Source: Candidatus Methylomirabilis sp. (lineage in GTDB: Bacteria > Methylomirabilota > Methylomirabilia > Methylomirabilales > Methylomirabilaceae). From it: a stretch of 64,000 nucleotides of DNA. The stretch covers positions 62,001-126,000 of the forward strand of contig NZ_JAQUOY010000004.1 of assembly GCF_028716865.1 (NCBI RefSeq), in the 5' to 3' direction. The translations under genes were made by a program, and so were the position numbers. This document shows, one piece after another, positions 1-10,500 of the stretch (the stretch's first letter is position 1; each line of letters starts with the position of its first letter). The notes beneath the pieces were generated by a model. The model was not told the DNA's origin. It made no database searches and saw only the letters and a list, made by a program, of their open reading frames with translations.

Positions 1-1
1 C

Positions 2-967
2 CCGATCGTCGCGCATCGGCTCGGCTTCGGGTCGATTCCCTGTACAAAGGTGGAAGGGGCGTGCGCCTCGTCCGGTATCGCCTTCCGTCATGGGGTGCTG
101 CTGATCGCATCGGGTCTCTGCGATATCGTACTCGCCGCCGGTGTCGAGAAGATGACCTCGGCGGAGACAGGGGCGGTGACGGAGGCGCTGGCATCGGCCG
201 GCGACACGGAGAGCGAGATGCGACTGGGTCTTACTTTCCCTGGGACCTTCGGGATCATCATGCGACGGCATATGCACCAGTACGGAACAACGCGCGAGCA
301 GGTAGCGATGGTTTCGATCAAGAACCGATCCAACGGCAGCGCCAATCCCAAAGCCCATTTTCAAAAGCCCGTGGCCTTGGAGGAGATCCTGGAATCACGG
401 TTGATCTGCGATCCGCTTCGACTGTACGACTGTACCCCGATCAGCGATGGCGCTGCGGCTGCCGTCCTCTGCGCGGCCGATCTGGCAGCCGAGTTCACCG
501 ATCGGCCGGTTGATGTCATCGGTTCCGGCCACGCCATGGGTCCCGCGACACTGTTCGAGATGGCGGACCTGACCACCTTCGAGGCCTCGGTGTCCGCCGC
601 GCAGCAGGCCTACCGAGAGGCCGGTCTCGCCCCGAGCGATATCGATGTGGCGGAGGTGCACGATTGCTTCACCATCGCCGAGATCACGGCCATCGAAGAC
701 CTGGGATTCGTCAAGAAAGGGCAGGGGGGACCAGCTGTCGCCGATGGACTCACGGCGCGTGACGGAAAGCTCCCGATTAACCCGAGCGGCGGCCTGCTGA
801 GCAAGGGCCACCCGGTGGGCGCCACAGGCCTCGCCCAGATCTATGAGATCGTCGGGCAACTCAGGGGTGAAGCCATCAACCAGGTAAAGGACGCCCAGAT
901 CGGCTTGGCTCACAACCTTGGTGGGACCGGAGCGGTCAGCACGGTCCACATCCTGAAGCGGCGATGA
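2..967 (+). CDS. Thiolase / acetyl-CoA acetyltransferase-like, 5' truncated by window edge
   Basis: This is the C-terminal part (about 320 residues) of an SCP-x-type thiolase family protein. The reading frame is open to the left edge, so the true start is outside the window; the GTG at 50 is not the start, because the nucleophile motif EGACASSG follows at once (Cys codon 62-64). Other thiolase landmarks are EVHDCFTIAE and the C-terminal GGLLSKGHPVGATG, which carries an active-site His. Family knowledge: such enzymes condense or cleave acyl-CoAs, and this clade often works with a Zn-ribbon/OB-fold partner. The next gene is exactly such a partner and overlaps by 4 bp (ATGA), so the two are probably co-translated. 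Substrate not deducible. Confidence 0.88.
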   Translation, partial: PIVAHRLGFGSIPCTKVEGACASSGIAFRHGVLLIASGLCDIVLAAGVEKMTSAETGAVTEALASAGDTESEMRLGLTFPGTFGIIMRRHMHQYGTTREQVAMVSIKNRSNGSANPKAHFQKPVALEEILESRLICDPLRLYDCTPISDGAAAAVLCAADLAAEFTDRPVDVIGSGHAMGPATLFEMADLTTFEASVSAAQQAYREAGLAPSDIDVAEVHDCFTIAEITAIEDLGFVKKGQGGPAVADGLTARDGKLPINPSGGLLSKGHPVGATGLAQIYEIVGQLRGEAINQVKDAQIGLAHNLGGTGAVSTVHILKRR

Positions 968-1293
968 GGATGGCCTCATTCGAGGCGTTTGCGTGTGACG
1001 CCTGCAAGGGCCTGTTTGCCCGGCCTCAAAGCGCCTGTCGGCGCTGCGGGGCGCCCACCGTTCTGTCGGTGAACCTGTCGGGTCGAGGGACGCTCGCTTC
1101 CTTCACAACGATTCGGGTGGCGCCGACTGCCTTCCAGGGGCAGGAGCCGTACGACATCGCGGTCATCGATCTGGATGAGGGGCTGCGGATCACAGCTCGT
1201 CTCACTGTCCCGGAGGGAAGAGAGGCGGGGATCGGTGATCCGGCGATCTTTGAAGAGATGCGTCCGTATGGGCCGGCCTTTCGACTGATCTGA
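964..1293 (+). CDS. Zn-ribbon/OB-fold protein (DUF35 family), thiolase partner
   Basis: A 109-residue protein with an N-terminal rubredoxin-like zinc ribbon (CDACKG near residues 11-16 and CRRCG near 25-29) followed by an OB-fold-like segment. Length and layout match DUF35 acyl-CoA-binding proteins, known to associate with SCP2-type thiolases, where they help bind CoA and may channel intermediates. The ATG overlaps the thiolase stop (ATGA), so the pair is an operon. Function beyond being a thiolase partner is inferred from neighbourhood and family only. Confidence 0.85.
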   Translation: MRMASFEAFACDACKGLFARPQSACRRCGAPTVLSVNLSGRGTLASFTTIRVAPTAFQGQEPYDIAVIDLDEGLRITARLTVPEGREAGIGDPAIFEEMRPYGPAFRLI

Positions 1294-1322
1294 GAGTGGG
1301 AGTAAATACTCAGGTAGATAGA

Positions 1323-1533
1323 CTGAAGACTGAAGGCTGTTAGGGGTAAAGCAGTAATCACACAACACTTCTGGCATTTGAGTTGGCTGATGACGTCGCA
1401 ATCTGTCGGAGCATTTGGACTTCTTGCCCAATGAGGAGTCCTCTCTGATAGAACTAAAGGTCGTAGAAACCGAGAAGGTCTTGAATGGCTTGATTCGTGC
1501 CTTGCGAGATAATGTAGAGCCTTCAGCCTTCAG
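1323..1533. repeat. Inverted repeat in intergenic region (arms 1323-1338 and 1518-1533)
   Basis: The left arm (ctgaagactgaaggct) and the reverse complement of the right arm match at 15 of 16 positions, about 180 bp apart, and together bracket most of the 1294-1574 intergenic gap. Each arm is itself a short imperfect repeat of a tgaag(g)c unit. I see no gene in this gap. The role is unknown; it may be the remains of a small interspersed repeat. Confidence 0.45.
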
Positions 1534-1574
1534 CCTAAACGCCTAAGTAGTTACGAGTGGGAGTGAGCGGCAGC

Positions 1575-2390
1575 ATGCTGACGATGGCGGGGATCCAGAT
1601 GGGGTGTGGAGCCGACCCTGTGGCGAATCTGGAAAGAGCGCTGAAGCTCAGCCGGGTCGCGGTCGAGCGGGGAGCAAAGATCATCTGCTTTGCGGAGTGC
1701 TTTGCCTGGCCCTGGTTTCCCCGTCAGGTCGATCAATCGCAGTTTGCCACCGCCGAGCCGGTCCCCGGACCGCTCAGCGAGACGATTGCCGCATTTGCGC
1801 GGGAATGCCAAGTCGTTGTCGTGGCGCCGATCTTCGAGCGCGGCGCCGATGCCGCCTGTTACAGTACGGCCCTTGTGTTTGACGCCGACGGGACCCTGCT
1901 GGGTCACTACCGGAAAAACCATATCCCGCAACTTCCGAACTATCAGGAACGGTCCTATTTCCAGCCTGGGAATCAGGGATTCCCCGTGTTCCATACCCGA
2001 TACGCCACGATCGGCATCCAAATCTCGTGGGATAACTTCTTTCCCGAAGGGTCGCGCCTGCTCGCCCTTCATGGGGCCGACGTGATCTACGCGCCGATGT
2101 CCGCCTCGGTGGTCGCATCTGCTGCCAAGTGGGAGCGGGCGGTTGTCGGAAACGCGGTCTACAACGGGGTCTTTGTGTTTCGGGTCAATCGCATCGAGGG
2201 CGAGGACGGGTTGCCCTTCTACGGAAAGAGCTTGTGCGTTGATCCGAACGGCGACTTTGTCGTGGAACCGAGCGGCGCCAGCGAGGGCGTGATCCTGGCC
2301 GAAATCGACCTGAGATGGGTCAAGACGGTCAGGGACATCTGGCCCTTCCTCCAAGACCGTCGGCCGGAGATCTATGCCGGGTTGGTCTAG
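1575..2390 (+). CDS. Nitrilase-superfamily protein with Ser at the catalytic Cys position
   Basis: A carbon-nitrogen hydrolase (CN_hydrolase) fold protein of about 271 residues. Counting from an upstream in-frame GTG at 1557, the catalytic Glu is E47 (ICFAECFAW) and the catalytic Lys is K120 (GHYRKNHIP). The nucleophile motif, normally C-W-D, reads IQISWDNFFPE, so S157 (codon tcg, 2025-2027) stands where Cys is expected. I prefer the ATG at 1575 because a GGGAG lies about 11 bases upstream and the protein then starts MLTMAGIQ, as is usual for the family. Canonical members hydrolyse amides or nitriles; with Ser this copy may be inactive, altered, or a binding protein. It sits alone, and no partner suggests a substrate. 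Confidence 0.8.
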   Translation: MLTMAGIQMGCGADPVANLERALKLSRVAVERGAKIICFAECFAWPWFPRQVDQSQFATAEPVPGPLSETIAAFARECQVVVVAPIFERGADAACYSTALVFDADGTLLGHYRKNHIPQLPNYQERSYFQPGNQGFPVFHTRYATIGIQISWDNFFPEGSRLLALHGADVIYAPMSASVVASAAKWERAVVGNAVYNGVFVFRVNRIEGEDGLPFYGKSLCVDPNGDFVVEPSGASEGVILAEIDLRWVKTVRDIWPFLQDRRPEIYAGLV

Positions 2391-2413
2391 CGTCAATACT
2401 GTTCGCTGTAGCC

Positions 2414-2438
2414 GTTCGTGGTGAGCTTGTCGAACCAC
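2414..2438. repeat. Short palindromic element of the TTCGACAAGCTCACCAC type
   Basis: The sequence gttcgtggtgagcttgtcg followed by aaccac can fold on itself (GTTCG with CGAAC; GTGGT with ACCAC). I recognise this as a kind of interspersed palindrome common in environmental bacterial genomes. It sits directly beside a second palindromic element in the gap between the nitrilase-like gene and the DUF1015 gene. Confidence 0.5.
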
Positions 2439-2464
2439 AATGACCCTTCGACTACTGTTCTGGA

Positions 2465-2532
2465 TCGTCATTCCGTGCTTGACACGGAATCCAGACGGGC
2501 CCTCTGGATACCGGCTTTCGCCGGTATGACGA
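2465..2532. repeat. Double-hairpin interspersed repeat (TCGTCAT ... ATGACGA)
   Basis: A 68-bp element bounded by perfect 7-bp inverted ends (TCGTCAT at 2465-2471, ATGACGA at 2526-2532). It contains two hairpins: one with stems TTCCGTG/CACGGAA and one with stems ATACCGGC/GCCGGTAT. This is the familiar REP/MITE-like layout in which each half ends in a ggaatccag- or ctggat-type motif. No coding capacity; possibly mobilised in trans. Confidence 0.6.
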
Positions 2533-2587
2533 ACTCGCGGCAAGCTGCGGGGAATGAACCTTCAGTACATTCAACTGAGAGGGCACT

Positions 2588-3946
2588 ATGGCGTTGATCG
2601 CACCCTTCAGAGGATTACGGTACAATCCTGATCGCGTGAAAGATCTGAGCTTGGTCATGGCTCCGCCCTACGATGTCATATCGCCGGAAGGGCAGCGAGC
2701 CTTTCATGCCCGCCACGAGCAGAACGTCATTCGCCTGATTCTCGGTGAGGCGCTGGCTGGAGACGACGAGGCACGGAACCAATACAGTCGCGCGGGAGAC
2801 TACTTCCGCCGATGGCAAACCGAGCATGTGCTGGTTCGTGACGCTACGCCCGCCGTGTACCTCTACCAGCAGACCTTTCAGTCTCATGGCGCCGGGACAC
2901 TTACGCGATACGGTCTGATCGGACTGGTTCGTCTGGAGGAGTTCGGTAGTCGTACGGTCTTCCCTCATGAGCGAACCTTGGGGGCGGCCAAGGCGGACCG
3001 ACTTCGCCTGATGCAGGCCTGTCATGCGAACTTGAGCTCTGTCTTCGGCGTCTATCCCGGTCGCATTCTCGAACTGGATCGGCTGGTGGCTGCCGCCGAG
3101 GAGTCCAGACCGACCATTGATCTCACTGACTGGGACGGCATCCGCCATCGGGTCTGGATCTGCCAGGATCGCGAGGCGATCGGGAGACTTCAGGCGGAGT
3201 GTACGTCAACACCGATCTTCATCGCAGATGGTCATCATCGATATGAGACAGCGCTCCACTTCCGAGATCTCATGCGGGCAAACGAAAAGGGCGACCCCGT
3301 TCAGACGCAGAAACGGCCGTACAACTACATCATGATGACGCTGGTCAGCGCCGAAGACCCCGGCCTGGTCATCCTTCCGATCCATCGGCTGCTCAGACAT
3401 CTGCCTGGCGGTAGCCTGGATGGATATCTGCCCCAGCTTACCCGACAATTTGCCGTCGAGAGGCTGCCTGTCCCCCGCGACCCCGAGGCCGCCGCCTCGG
3501 CCCTGCTTGGCCGGCTTCGACAGACTCAGGATGGAACACACTGTTTCGGCCTGTACGGTGGAGACGAGCGCGCATACCTCCTGACGCTTGCCGATGAACG
3601 GGCCCTGGAGGCGAAGGCTGAGGAGGACAAGCCACCCGTCTACAGACGATTGGATGTCACCATCGTGCATTCGCTTCTGATCCAGGGGCCGTGGTCCAGG
3701 CATGGACTGGGTAATCTTCCGGACGATGCGATTAGTTATAACCATGATGCCGCAGAGGCCATCCGGCTGGTCCAGCAAGAGGGGTGGGCAGCGGCTATTT
3801 TGCTCAATCCAACCAAAATCACTGAGGTCCAGGCGGTGGCCGAAGCCGCCTTACGGATGCCGCCAAAGTCAACCTTTTTCTACCCCAAGCTCCTGACCGG
3901 CCTGGTGATCCATCCCCTCATGCCCGATGAGCTGGTCGAGATATAG
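2588..3946 (+). CDS. DUF1015 family protein
   Basis: A 452-residue protein whose start (ALIAPFRGLRYNP), PPYDVIS motif near residue 27, central FIADGHHRYETA motif near residue 211 and C-terminal HDAAEAIRL and STFFYPKLLTGLV motifs are the landmarks of the DUF1015 family, at about the usual length. Family knowledge: the domain is distantly related to SerK/ParB-like kinase folds, but the function of most members is undetermined. The ATG at 2588 follows GAGAGGG. It is a single gene, and its neighbours do not point to a pathway. Confidence 0.85.
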   Translation: MALIAPFRGLRYNPDRVKDLSLVMAPPYDVISPEGQRAFHARHEQNVIRLILGEALAGDDEARNQYSRAGDYFRRWQTEHVLVRDATPAVYLYQQTFQSHGAGTLTRYGLIGLVRLEEFGSRTVFPHERTLGAAKADRLRLMQACHANLSSVFGVYPGRILELDRLVAAAEESRPTIDLTDWDGIRHRVWICQDREAIGRLQAECTSTPIFIADGHHRYETALHFRDLMRANEKGDPVQTQKRPYNYIMMTLVSAEDPGLVILPIHRLLRHLPGGSLDGYLPQLTRQFAVERLPVPRDPEAAASALLGRLRQTQDGTHCFGLYGGDERAYLLTLADERALEAKAEEDKPPVYRRLDVTIVHSLLIQGPWSRHGLGNLPDDAISYNHDAAEAIRLVQQEGWAAAILLNPTKITEVQAVAEAALRMPPKSTFFYPKLLTGLVIHPLMPDELVEI

Positions 3947-4024
3947 GCTGCTGCGAAGTGTTCAGTCGCCGGCACTCAGCCAATTCCTACCGCCCCACAA
4001 AGCGATAGTCACCCCTCAAACTCC

Positions 4025-5997
<1,973 letters not shown>

Positions 5998-6038
5998 GGC
6001 GGGCCCTCATCACGGGAAAATGCGGAAGTTGACGAACG

Positions 6039-6656
6039 ATGGGAATGACCGTAGCGGCTCGTCGCCGCCTGTTGTTGGACATCGCCCGGCGGCGGGCTCA
6101 ACCGGGGACCGGCAGCGCCAGGATTTTCTTGGAGGACCGGACCGCCGTGGCGCGCTGGCCTGACCTTACCGAGACGCTTATTGGCATTCGATGGGCCGTC
6201 GTGGAGGCGGTGGCCACCAGAGCCTACATGCCGGAGCGCGCCACCCAGGACTTGGACATCCTGGTGGCGGCCACCGATCGAGAACGGACCAGGGTCTGCC
6301 TGGAGCGTGCAGGATTCCTCTCTGTACAGACACTTGCCATCGGGGGCATGACCTGGCGCTCCCCTGAAGGGGTACTGGTGGATGTCATCGAGTCCCAAGC
6401 CCCGTGGGTATCTGATGGACTCCGATCTCTCCAACAGGACCCCCAGGGGCTTCCCGTACTGGACCTGCCGTACCTCGTATTGATGAAGGTCGAGGCGGGA
6501 CGCGCGCAGGACCTGGCGGACGCAGCGCGGATGCTGGGGTCAGCATCAGAGCCCCGTCATCAGGAGACGCGGGAGATATTTCGCCGCTGGTTACCCGACG
6601 CACTGGATGACCTGGAAAGCCTCATCACCATGGGCCGCCTGGAGATGGGGCATTAA
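6039..6656 (+). CDS. Nucleotidyltransferase-fold protein (AbiEii-like)
   Basis: A 205-residue protein with the pattern of a small nucleotidyltransferase-like family: RATQDLDILVAATDRE (the paired Asp of a pol-beta NTase near residues 70-74), a later VLVDVIESQ strand and a helical C terminus with LPYLVLMKVEAGRAQDLADAARML. Family knowledge links such proteins to AbiEii-type toxins or uncharacterised NTases. The first ATG is at 6039 and another at 6045. It is followed 27 bp later by an MNT-HEPN fusion gene. No clear antitoxin partner is seen upstream. Confidence 0.6.
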   Translation: MGMTVAARRRLLLDIARRRAQPGTGSARIFLEDRTAVARWPDLTETLIGIRWAVVEAVATRAYMPERATQDLDILVAATDRERTRVCLERAGFLSVQTLAIGGMTWRSPEGVLVDVIESQAPWVSDGLRSLQQDPQGLPVLDLPYLVLMKVEAGRAQDLADAARMLGSASEPRHQETREIFRRWLPDALDDLESLITMGRLEMGH

Positions 6657-6683
6657 CCGAGTCCTCATTGTTGAACATTGGAC

Positions 6684-7562
6684 ATGAGAAAGATTAAACC
6701 GTTGCAAGGCTTTCGCATCCTCCCGTTAGAAGATTGCCTACCGAGGCTTGCTCACGTATTTGAGCAGTACCCCGCGATCGTGGGAGCCTATCTCTATGGC
6801 TCCTACGCGAGCGGGGCATCCGGACCTCTCTCCGATGTCGATTGTGCGGTCCTTTTCGAGCCGAATCTTTCCAGGGACGAGTTATTTGAGCTGAAACTTG
6901 ATCTGATCGGACAGATCTTGCGAATCATACATAGTGATGAAGTCGATCTCGTTGTACTCAATGAAGTCTCGCCCTTGCTGGCGCATGAAGTGATCCGAAC
7001 CGGAAAGGTACTCTTTTGCCGGAATGAGAGTCAGCGATTGCGGTATGAGGCAATGGCGGTCAATCGGTATCTGGATTGGAGGCCGTTCAGCCGGATCTAT
7101 CAGAACTATCTCTTTGAAGATATTCGTAAGGGGAGGCCGCCATTGATTAATCTGGAGATCATTGAGATCCGTTTAGCCAAGCTGAGAGAATATTGCGAAC
7201 ATCTTAAAGAGCTTCGAGAATCGGATCGCGAGACCTTTAAGAGAGACTATAAGATTCATAGTCTTGCAGAGCACTTCCTCTATCTTTCCATTCAGTCTAT
7301 GCTCGATATTGGCCATCACCTGGTCGCTGGGCTCCAGTTGAGAAAACCCATGGACTATGAGGAGATTTTTCAGATCCTTGGGGAGGCCGGAATTCTTCCT
7401 GAGGAGTATGTTCGGGTGCTTGCCGGTGTGGGCCGTTTCCGAAACATCTTAGCCCATGCGTATATCGATATTGATCTGGATCGGGTGTACCAAAGTCTTC
7501 AAAAGGCGCCGGAGCAGATCAATGAGTTTATGCGACTTGTTCAGCGCGTTGTTGAAGAATAA
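6684..7562 (+). CDS. Single-chain MNT nucleotidyltransferase-HEPN (MntA-HepT-like) fusion
   Basis: One open frame encodes both halves of a type VII MntA/HepT system. Numbered from the TTG at 6678, the N-terminal minimal nucleotidyltransferase shows GSYASG (G41-S42), SDVDCAV (D53 and D55) and a third Asp in DEVDLVVL (D90). The C-terminal all-helical HEPN/DUF86 half carries the RX4HXY motif as RNILAHAY (R255, H260, Y262). Family knowledge: HepT is a ribonuclease-like toxin silenced by MntA, which adds AMP to the Tyr of RX4HXY. ATG 6684 is the natural start. Here toxin and antidote are covalently joined, so the chain may be self-modified or may have another role. Confidence 0.8.
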   Translation: MRKIKPLQGFRILPLEDCLPRLAHVFEQYPAIVGAYLYGSYASGASGPLSDVDCAVLFEPNLSRDELFELKLDLIGQILRIIHSDEVDLVVLNEVSPLLAHEVIRTGKVLFCRNESQRLRYEAMAVNRYLDWRPFSRIYQNYLFEDIRKGRPPLINLEIIEIRLAKLREYCEHLKELRESDRETFKRDYKIHSLAEHFLYLSIQSMLDIGHHLVAGLQLRKPMDYEEIFQILGEAGILPEEYVRVLAGVGRFRNILAHAYIDIDLDRVYQSLQKAPEQINEFMRLVQRVVEE

Positions 7563-7636
7563 GGGTCGTAGAACGATGTCGCGTACACGAGGCATGTGAC
7601 ATGTCTTGTCTTAGCGCAAGGAAGTCCTCAGAGAAT

Positions 7637-7830
7637 ATGACAACGGACCAAATCGATAATGCCAGGGTCGCTTACGCGGCGCTGCTGGAGTCTTCGCTGA
7701 AGCGGGTTGTAACGGTCCTGTCCGGCCTTGAAGGGGTCAGGCGGATCAGCCTTGTGGGAGATCGTATGCCCGGGGCGAGGAGATCGTGACCTACGTCACC
7801 GATCGACTAGGCCGGATGGAGGGTGAAGGT
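7637..7830 (+). pseudogene. MNT nucleotidyltransferase remnant, frameshifted and truncated
   Basis: The start MTTDQID, the helix ending in VVTVLSGLEGVRRISL and then a G-S-Y-A-R-G signature are typical of MNT-domain proteins. The signature is split between frames: the first frame reads GDRMPGARRS and stops at 7789, while SYARG is in another frame (tcg tat gcc cgg ggc). Nothing resembling the DLDIL strand follows. The rest of the gap to 8003 shows no recognisable gene. C-terminal pieces of similar proteins lie at 56.8 and 57.7 kb. Confidence 0.55.
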
Positions 7831-8003
7831 GGCGGAGGATGAGCCAAGACCTTGCTACCCAATCGGCTGGAGCAGATGGAGGCACGGTGACAAGCATGAC
7901 CCATGCGGGGAAGGCTTGGTGGAAGCGACGTCCTCTTCAAAAAGGGACGCTGGGGGGCGCTCGGGGTGTGCAAGCGGGCCGAGCCATCGCGGGGACCTAA
8001 TCC

Positions 8004-9224
8004 GTGCGCATCGGCGTAAATACCCTCCCGCTCTTTCCCGGCCAGATCGGGGGGATGGAAACGTACACCGTCAACCTCCTGACCCACCTGACAGCGATCG
8101 ATCGCCAGCATACCTACTACCTTTTCGTAACCCACTACAACCGCGATCTCTTCAAGGCCCTTTCTCAGCGTCCGAATGTCATGCGCGTCAACACCCTAAG
8201 TCTTCAGGGTTTACGATACGCCGAACGAGGAGTGGCGAGAGTGGCTGGGCCCGTGCGCCGAACGCTTCCCCGCCTGTCGCGATGGCTCGGAAACGCCATC
8301 GCCAGCGCCCATATGCTGGCCGGCATTCGCAGGCACAAGATCGACCTCTGGTTCTGTCCCCTCATCAACCTAGCCCCGCGTCATTGCCGTCTTCCCTGTG
8401 TTGTGTCGATCCCTGACCTTCAACCGGAATTCTACCCGGATTTCTTCAGGAAAGATCTCCTTGAGTGGAGGCGAAGAGACCTTCAAGCATCCTGCCGCAA
8501 TGCGACCAAGGTCGTGACACTGTCCGAATTCTCAAAAACGACTATCGTCGAGCGATATCATGTTCCAGCGGATAAAGTCCACGCGATTCCTCTCGCCGTG
8601 GGGGACGAATTCTTGCTCCCCAAGGATGACGCAGCCCGTGAGGCCGTCAGGGCGAACTATGCCCTCCCCCCTGAGTACGGCTTCTACCCGGCCAATACCT
8701 GGCCTCACAAGAATCATACGACGCTGTTGAAAGCTCTTCATCTGCTATCTGAGAAGCACGGCAAGCGACTTGCCTGCGTGTTCACCGGCGTCGAGCGGGG
8801 TGGACATGAAGCCCTTCTGAAGGCAACTGAAGAGCTTGATCTCCGTGGGCAGATCTGTCTTTTGGGGTATGTTGAGAAGGAGGACATGCCCTTGCTGTAT
8901 CGTGGCGCCAGTCTCCTGATCTTCTCCTCCCTGTTCGAGGGGTTCGGACTTCCCCTCCTCGAGGCGATGGCCTCTGACTGCCCTGTGGTCTGCTCTAACG
9001 CGACCAGCATCCCCGAGGTCGTGGGAGACGCGGCCCTGCTATGTGATCCCCACGACCCGGAGGCGATCGCCGACGCGATACACCGCATCCTCACTGATGG
9101 GGGGTTGCGACGCGCATTGGTGCAGGCGGGGCGGGAGCGTTGTCGTCACTTCTCCTGGGAGCGAACGGCCCGTGAGACCCTGAAGGTCCTGGAAGAGGCC
9201 GCCTCCATCGGGGCGCAACAATGA
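8004..9224 (+). CDS. GT4 family glycosyltransferase
   Basis: A 406-residue GT-B transferase. The N-terminal half starts MRIGVNTLPLFPGQIGGMETY. The C-terminal nucleotide-sugar domain has YPANTWPHKNHTTLLKAL, the EFKLP-type SLFEGFGLPLLEAM motif (near residues 310 to 324), and CSNATSIPEVVGDAALL. The start is GTG 8004 with GGGGA about 8 bases upstream. Cytoplasmic or membrane-associated addition of a sugar to a lipid-linked glycan is the likely role; the linkage cannot be read from sequence. It stands between an MNT remnant and a methyltransferase gene. Confidence 0.88.
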   Translation: MRIGVNTLPLFPGQIGGMETYTVNLLTHLTAIDRQHTYYLFVTHYNRDLFKALSQRPNVMRVNTLSLQGLRYAERGVARVAGPVRRTLPRLSRWLGNAIASAHMLAGIRRHKIDLWFCPLINLAPRHCRLPCVVSIPDLQPEFYPDFFRKDLLEWRRRDLQASCRNATKVVTLSEFSKTTIVERYHVPADKVHAIPLAVGDEFLLPKDDAAREAVRANYALPPEYGFYPANTWPHKNHTTLLKALHLLSEKHGKRLACVFTGVERGGHEALLKATEELDLRGQICLLGYVEKEDMPLLYRGASLLIFSSLFEGFGLPLLEAMASDCPVVCSNATSIPEVVGDAALLCDPHDPEAIADAIHRILTDGGLRRALVQAGRERCRHFSWERTARETLKVLEEAASIGAQQ

Positions 9225-9330
9225 GGTCTCTCCCATCCCCCCTGACCCAACGCCTGCTGAGTCACTCAATCACGACGTGATCTCATCTTTTCTCCCGAAC
9301 GGTTTGTAAGGAAGCAACTGACACGGAAAT

Positions 9331-10374
9331 ATGGAACAAGTAGTGTACGGAGAACAAGGCGATCGATCTAACTCAGGAGCATGGGTGAATCGCACACCCA
9401 AGTGTTGGTGCGACACAAGCGATATCATCTCTTTTGCTCCGGAGTATATGAAGTGCCGGGCGTGCGAGACACTCATATCGGTCTATATTCCCGGGTCGGA
9501 GATCTCACGAGTGACCGTCGACGAGTGCGACTTTTATGGGCGCAACTACTGGTTCGCTCATACCGAAGAGAAGCTTGGATTGCCCAATATCCTAGTCCGT
9601 TCCAAGAAGGATCTCCCCGAACGCTGCCTATACTGGTTGCGCACCGCATTGAAATACAGGTTGCCTCCTGCGCGCGTGTTGGAGCTTGGTAGCGGGCATG
9701 GAGGATTTGTGAGTCTGCTCCGCTGGGCCGGATTCGAGGCGACCGGTCTGGAACTCAGCCCCTGGGTCGTGGAGTTTGCGCGCAGAAGATTCGATGTGCC
9801 GATGCTGCTCGGACCGGTGGAGGACCAGCAGATAGAGCCCAGGTCGCTTGACGTGATTGCCATGATGGATGTATTGGAGCATCTACCTGATCCAACGGCG
9901 ACTGTACGTCACTGTTCGAATCTGCTTAAACCGAACGGTCTTCTCATCATCCAGACGCCCCGATATCCCGAGGGCAAAAGCTACCAAGAGCTGGTTACTC
10001 GGAACGATCGCTTCCTGGAAATGTTGAAACCCATGGACCACGTGTATCTGTTCAGCCGGCATTCCATCCGTGAATTCTTCACACGGCTTGGGTATGCTCA
10101 TATGCAATTCGAGCCCGCGATCTTTCCCCATTACGACATGTTTTTTGCCGTGAGCCGTGCGCCCCTTGTCCCGAATACCACAACAGCCATCAAAGCCGGC
10201 CTAAGACTGGCGCCAGGTAGGCGACTGGTTCAGGCGTTCCTGGCTGCGGACCGGATCGTGTGCATGGCTGGGGCCGAGCGCTATCAGCTCGTGTATCGGC
10301 TCTTGCGTCGGATGGAACGGGTGACTTTCCGGCTCCTGTGGAAACTGACCACTTCACGGCCGAAGGGTTCGTAG
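9331..10374 (+). CDS. Class I SAM-dependent methyltransferase with N-terminal Cys cluster
   Basis: A 347-residue protein. Residues ~24-46 hold Cys pairs (CWC and CRAC) like the small zinc-binding module of sugar C-methyltransferases. The Rossmann core has VLELGSGHGGF, GLELSPW, MMDVLEHLPDP and a Methyltransf_23-like layout. The C-terminal ~100 residues are basic and partly hydrophobic. The likely role is modification of a surface glycan or lipid intermediate, judged by neighbours (GT4 upstream, Wzz downstream). Substrate unknown. Confidence 0.78.
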   Translation: MEQVVYGEQGDRSNSGAWVNRTPKCWCDTSDIISFAPEYMKCRACETLISVYIPGSEISRVTVDECDFYGRNYWFAHTEEKLGLPNILVRSKKDLPERCLYWLRTALKYRLPPARVLELGSGHGGFVSLLRWAGFEATGLELSPWVVEFARRRFDVPMLLGPVEDQQIEPRSLDVIAMMDVLEHLPDPTATVRHCSNLLKPNGLLIIQTPRYPEGKSYQELVTRNDRFLEMLKPMDHVYLFSRHSIREFFTRLGYAHMQFEPAIFPHYDMFFAVSRAPLVPNTTTAIKAGLRLAPGRRLVQAFLAADRIVCMAGAERYQLVYRLLRRMERVTFRLLWKLTTSRPKGS

Positions 10375-10500
10375 CTAACCCCCATGCTCTGCCCGCACGA
10401 CGACGCTCTTTGAGAGGCGAAGGCTGCGTGGCAACCCGACACCCAGTAACGTTGCGAGGCGCCTCCGCGGCAATCTCTGTTCTTGAGCGGCCAAAAGAGC

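Noticed and set aside
1551-2543. Long minus-strand open frame opposite the nitrilase-like gene
   Set aside because: It mirrors a well-supported family gene, its translation is Arg/Pro/His-rich with no recognisable motif, and it runs into the palindromic repeats.
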